Assembly (NCBI GenBank): GCA_018061225.1
Contig: JAGOUK010000094.1
Location: 1-5,724, forward strand
Source: Candidatus Omnitrophota bacterium
GTDB taxonomy: Bacteria; Omnitrophota; Gorgyraeia; 2-02-FULL-51-18; JAGOUK01
Direction of reading: 5' to 3'
Length of the DNA stretch: 5,724 nt
This document shows, in pieces, positions 5,333 through 5,724 of the stretch (position 1 is its first letter; each line of letters begins with the position of its first letter). Below the pieces are notes generated by a model. The model was not told the DNA's origin. It did no database searches and saw only the letters and a program-made list of their open reading frames with translations. The position numbers and the translations under genes were made by a program.

Positions 5333-5724
5333 ATGATGACGACGCGTGGTCTGGCGAGGCTGGCCCCGGAAGTAAGGATATTTGTCAGCCTGTTTCTCTG
5401 TCTACTCGGGCTGGCCTATGCAGCGTTCTTGGGCGGAATCTGGATCGACACACAGATGCAGCCGTCGATTATTGCCGAGGGGTACCGGGATATGGGCGTG
5501 ATGGAACTGACGGCGCATACTTTTCGATATCTGGGGTGGTTCACCGCCGTGTTCGCCGTGGTTGGGGGATTATTTCTTGCCACGGGGCACGAGGAACGGT
5601 GGAAGCGGTTCGCCGCGGTCTGGATGCCGTTCTGGATCGTCTCAGATATCGCCGCCGCGTGGCTCATCCGCTTAGAAGCTTTCTTTGCCTGGCAGCTTTT
5701 TGTCTCGGGCTTGGTGCTGGCGGT
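5333..5724 (+). CDS. Multi-helix inner-membrane protein, 3' end outside window
   Basis: An open frame begins with two adjacent Met codons (5333 and 5336) seven nt after the porin stop and continues without a stop to the window edge, 130 complete codons. I do not recognise the family. Hydrophobic helices are predicted at about 15-38, 64-84, 91-112 and from 116 to the edge, joined by short loops. The loop after helix two contains GHEERWKRF (85-93), whose charges suggest a cytoplasmic position. A Trp/Phe-rich helix pair follows (WMPFWIVSDIAAAW, 97-110). No strong ribosome binding site is visible, so translation is probably coupled to the porin within one operon. A role together with the porin in envelope transport is possible but not shown by any motif. 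Confidence 0.75.
   Translation, partial: MMTTRGLARLAPEVRIFVSLFLCLLGLAYAAFLGGIWIDTQMQPSIIAEGYRDMGVMELTAHTFRYLGWFTAVFAVVGGLFLATGHEERWKRFAAVWMPFWIVSDIAAAWLIRLEAFFAWQLFVSGLVLA

Overview
The window is chromosomal DNA from a Gram-negative (outer-membrane-bearing) bacterium of moderate to high GC. A beta-barrel porin with a cleavable signal peptide and a terminal Phe shows the outer membrane, and well-spaced AGGAG-type ribosome binding sites are present. The phylum cannot be fixed from the sequence. The gene mix (GyrA with a short acidic/proline-rich tail, a porin with an N-terminal coiled coil, a Cys-rich peptide plus permease pair) would fit an uncultured environmental lineage such as Omnitrophota, Nitrospirota or a deltaproteobacterial group, but that is only an impression. 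Every supported gene lies on the + strand.

Layout. Positions 1-628 hold the 3' end of gyrA (last blades of the DNA-wrapping domain). A tRNA-Glu(UUC) gene with encoded CCA follows at 677-754. Its CCA is the first three bases of a 112-bp near-palindrome (752-863) that could form a long hairpin or cruciform. At 970-1290 is a YbjQ/UPF0145 family protein. It is followed 31 nt later by a 409-residue membrane protein of unknown function with a coiled coil, four predicted membrane helices and a C-terminal double zinc ribbon (1322-2551). At 2690-2854 is a 54-residue lysine- and cysteine-rich peptide whose last 13 nt overlap the start of an ArsP/DUF318-type permease (2842-3783). The 207-nt gap after the permease carries a sigma70-like promoter and two similar 15-bp inverted repeats that resemble Fur-family boxes. 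It leads to a GTG-started porin (3991-5325). Seven nt after the porin stop, a multi-helix inner-membrane protein begins at 5333 and runs off the window end.

How the genes may work together. gyrA and the tRNA are housekeeping genes. The rest has a loose metal/metalloid and envelope theme: a YbjQ protein of the so-called heavy-metal-binding family, a zinc-ribbon membrane protein, a double-CC peptide translationally coupled to a permease of a family that includes arsenical exporters, and a porin behind possible metalloregulator boxes. The peptide-permease pair is the best candidate for an under-described functional unit. The metal theme for the whole cluster is an inference, since no ArsR-type regulator, reductase or other diagnostic resistance gene is visible here.
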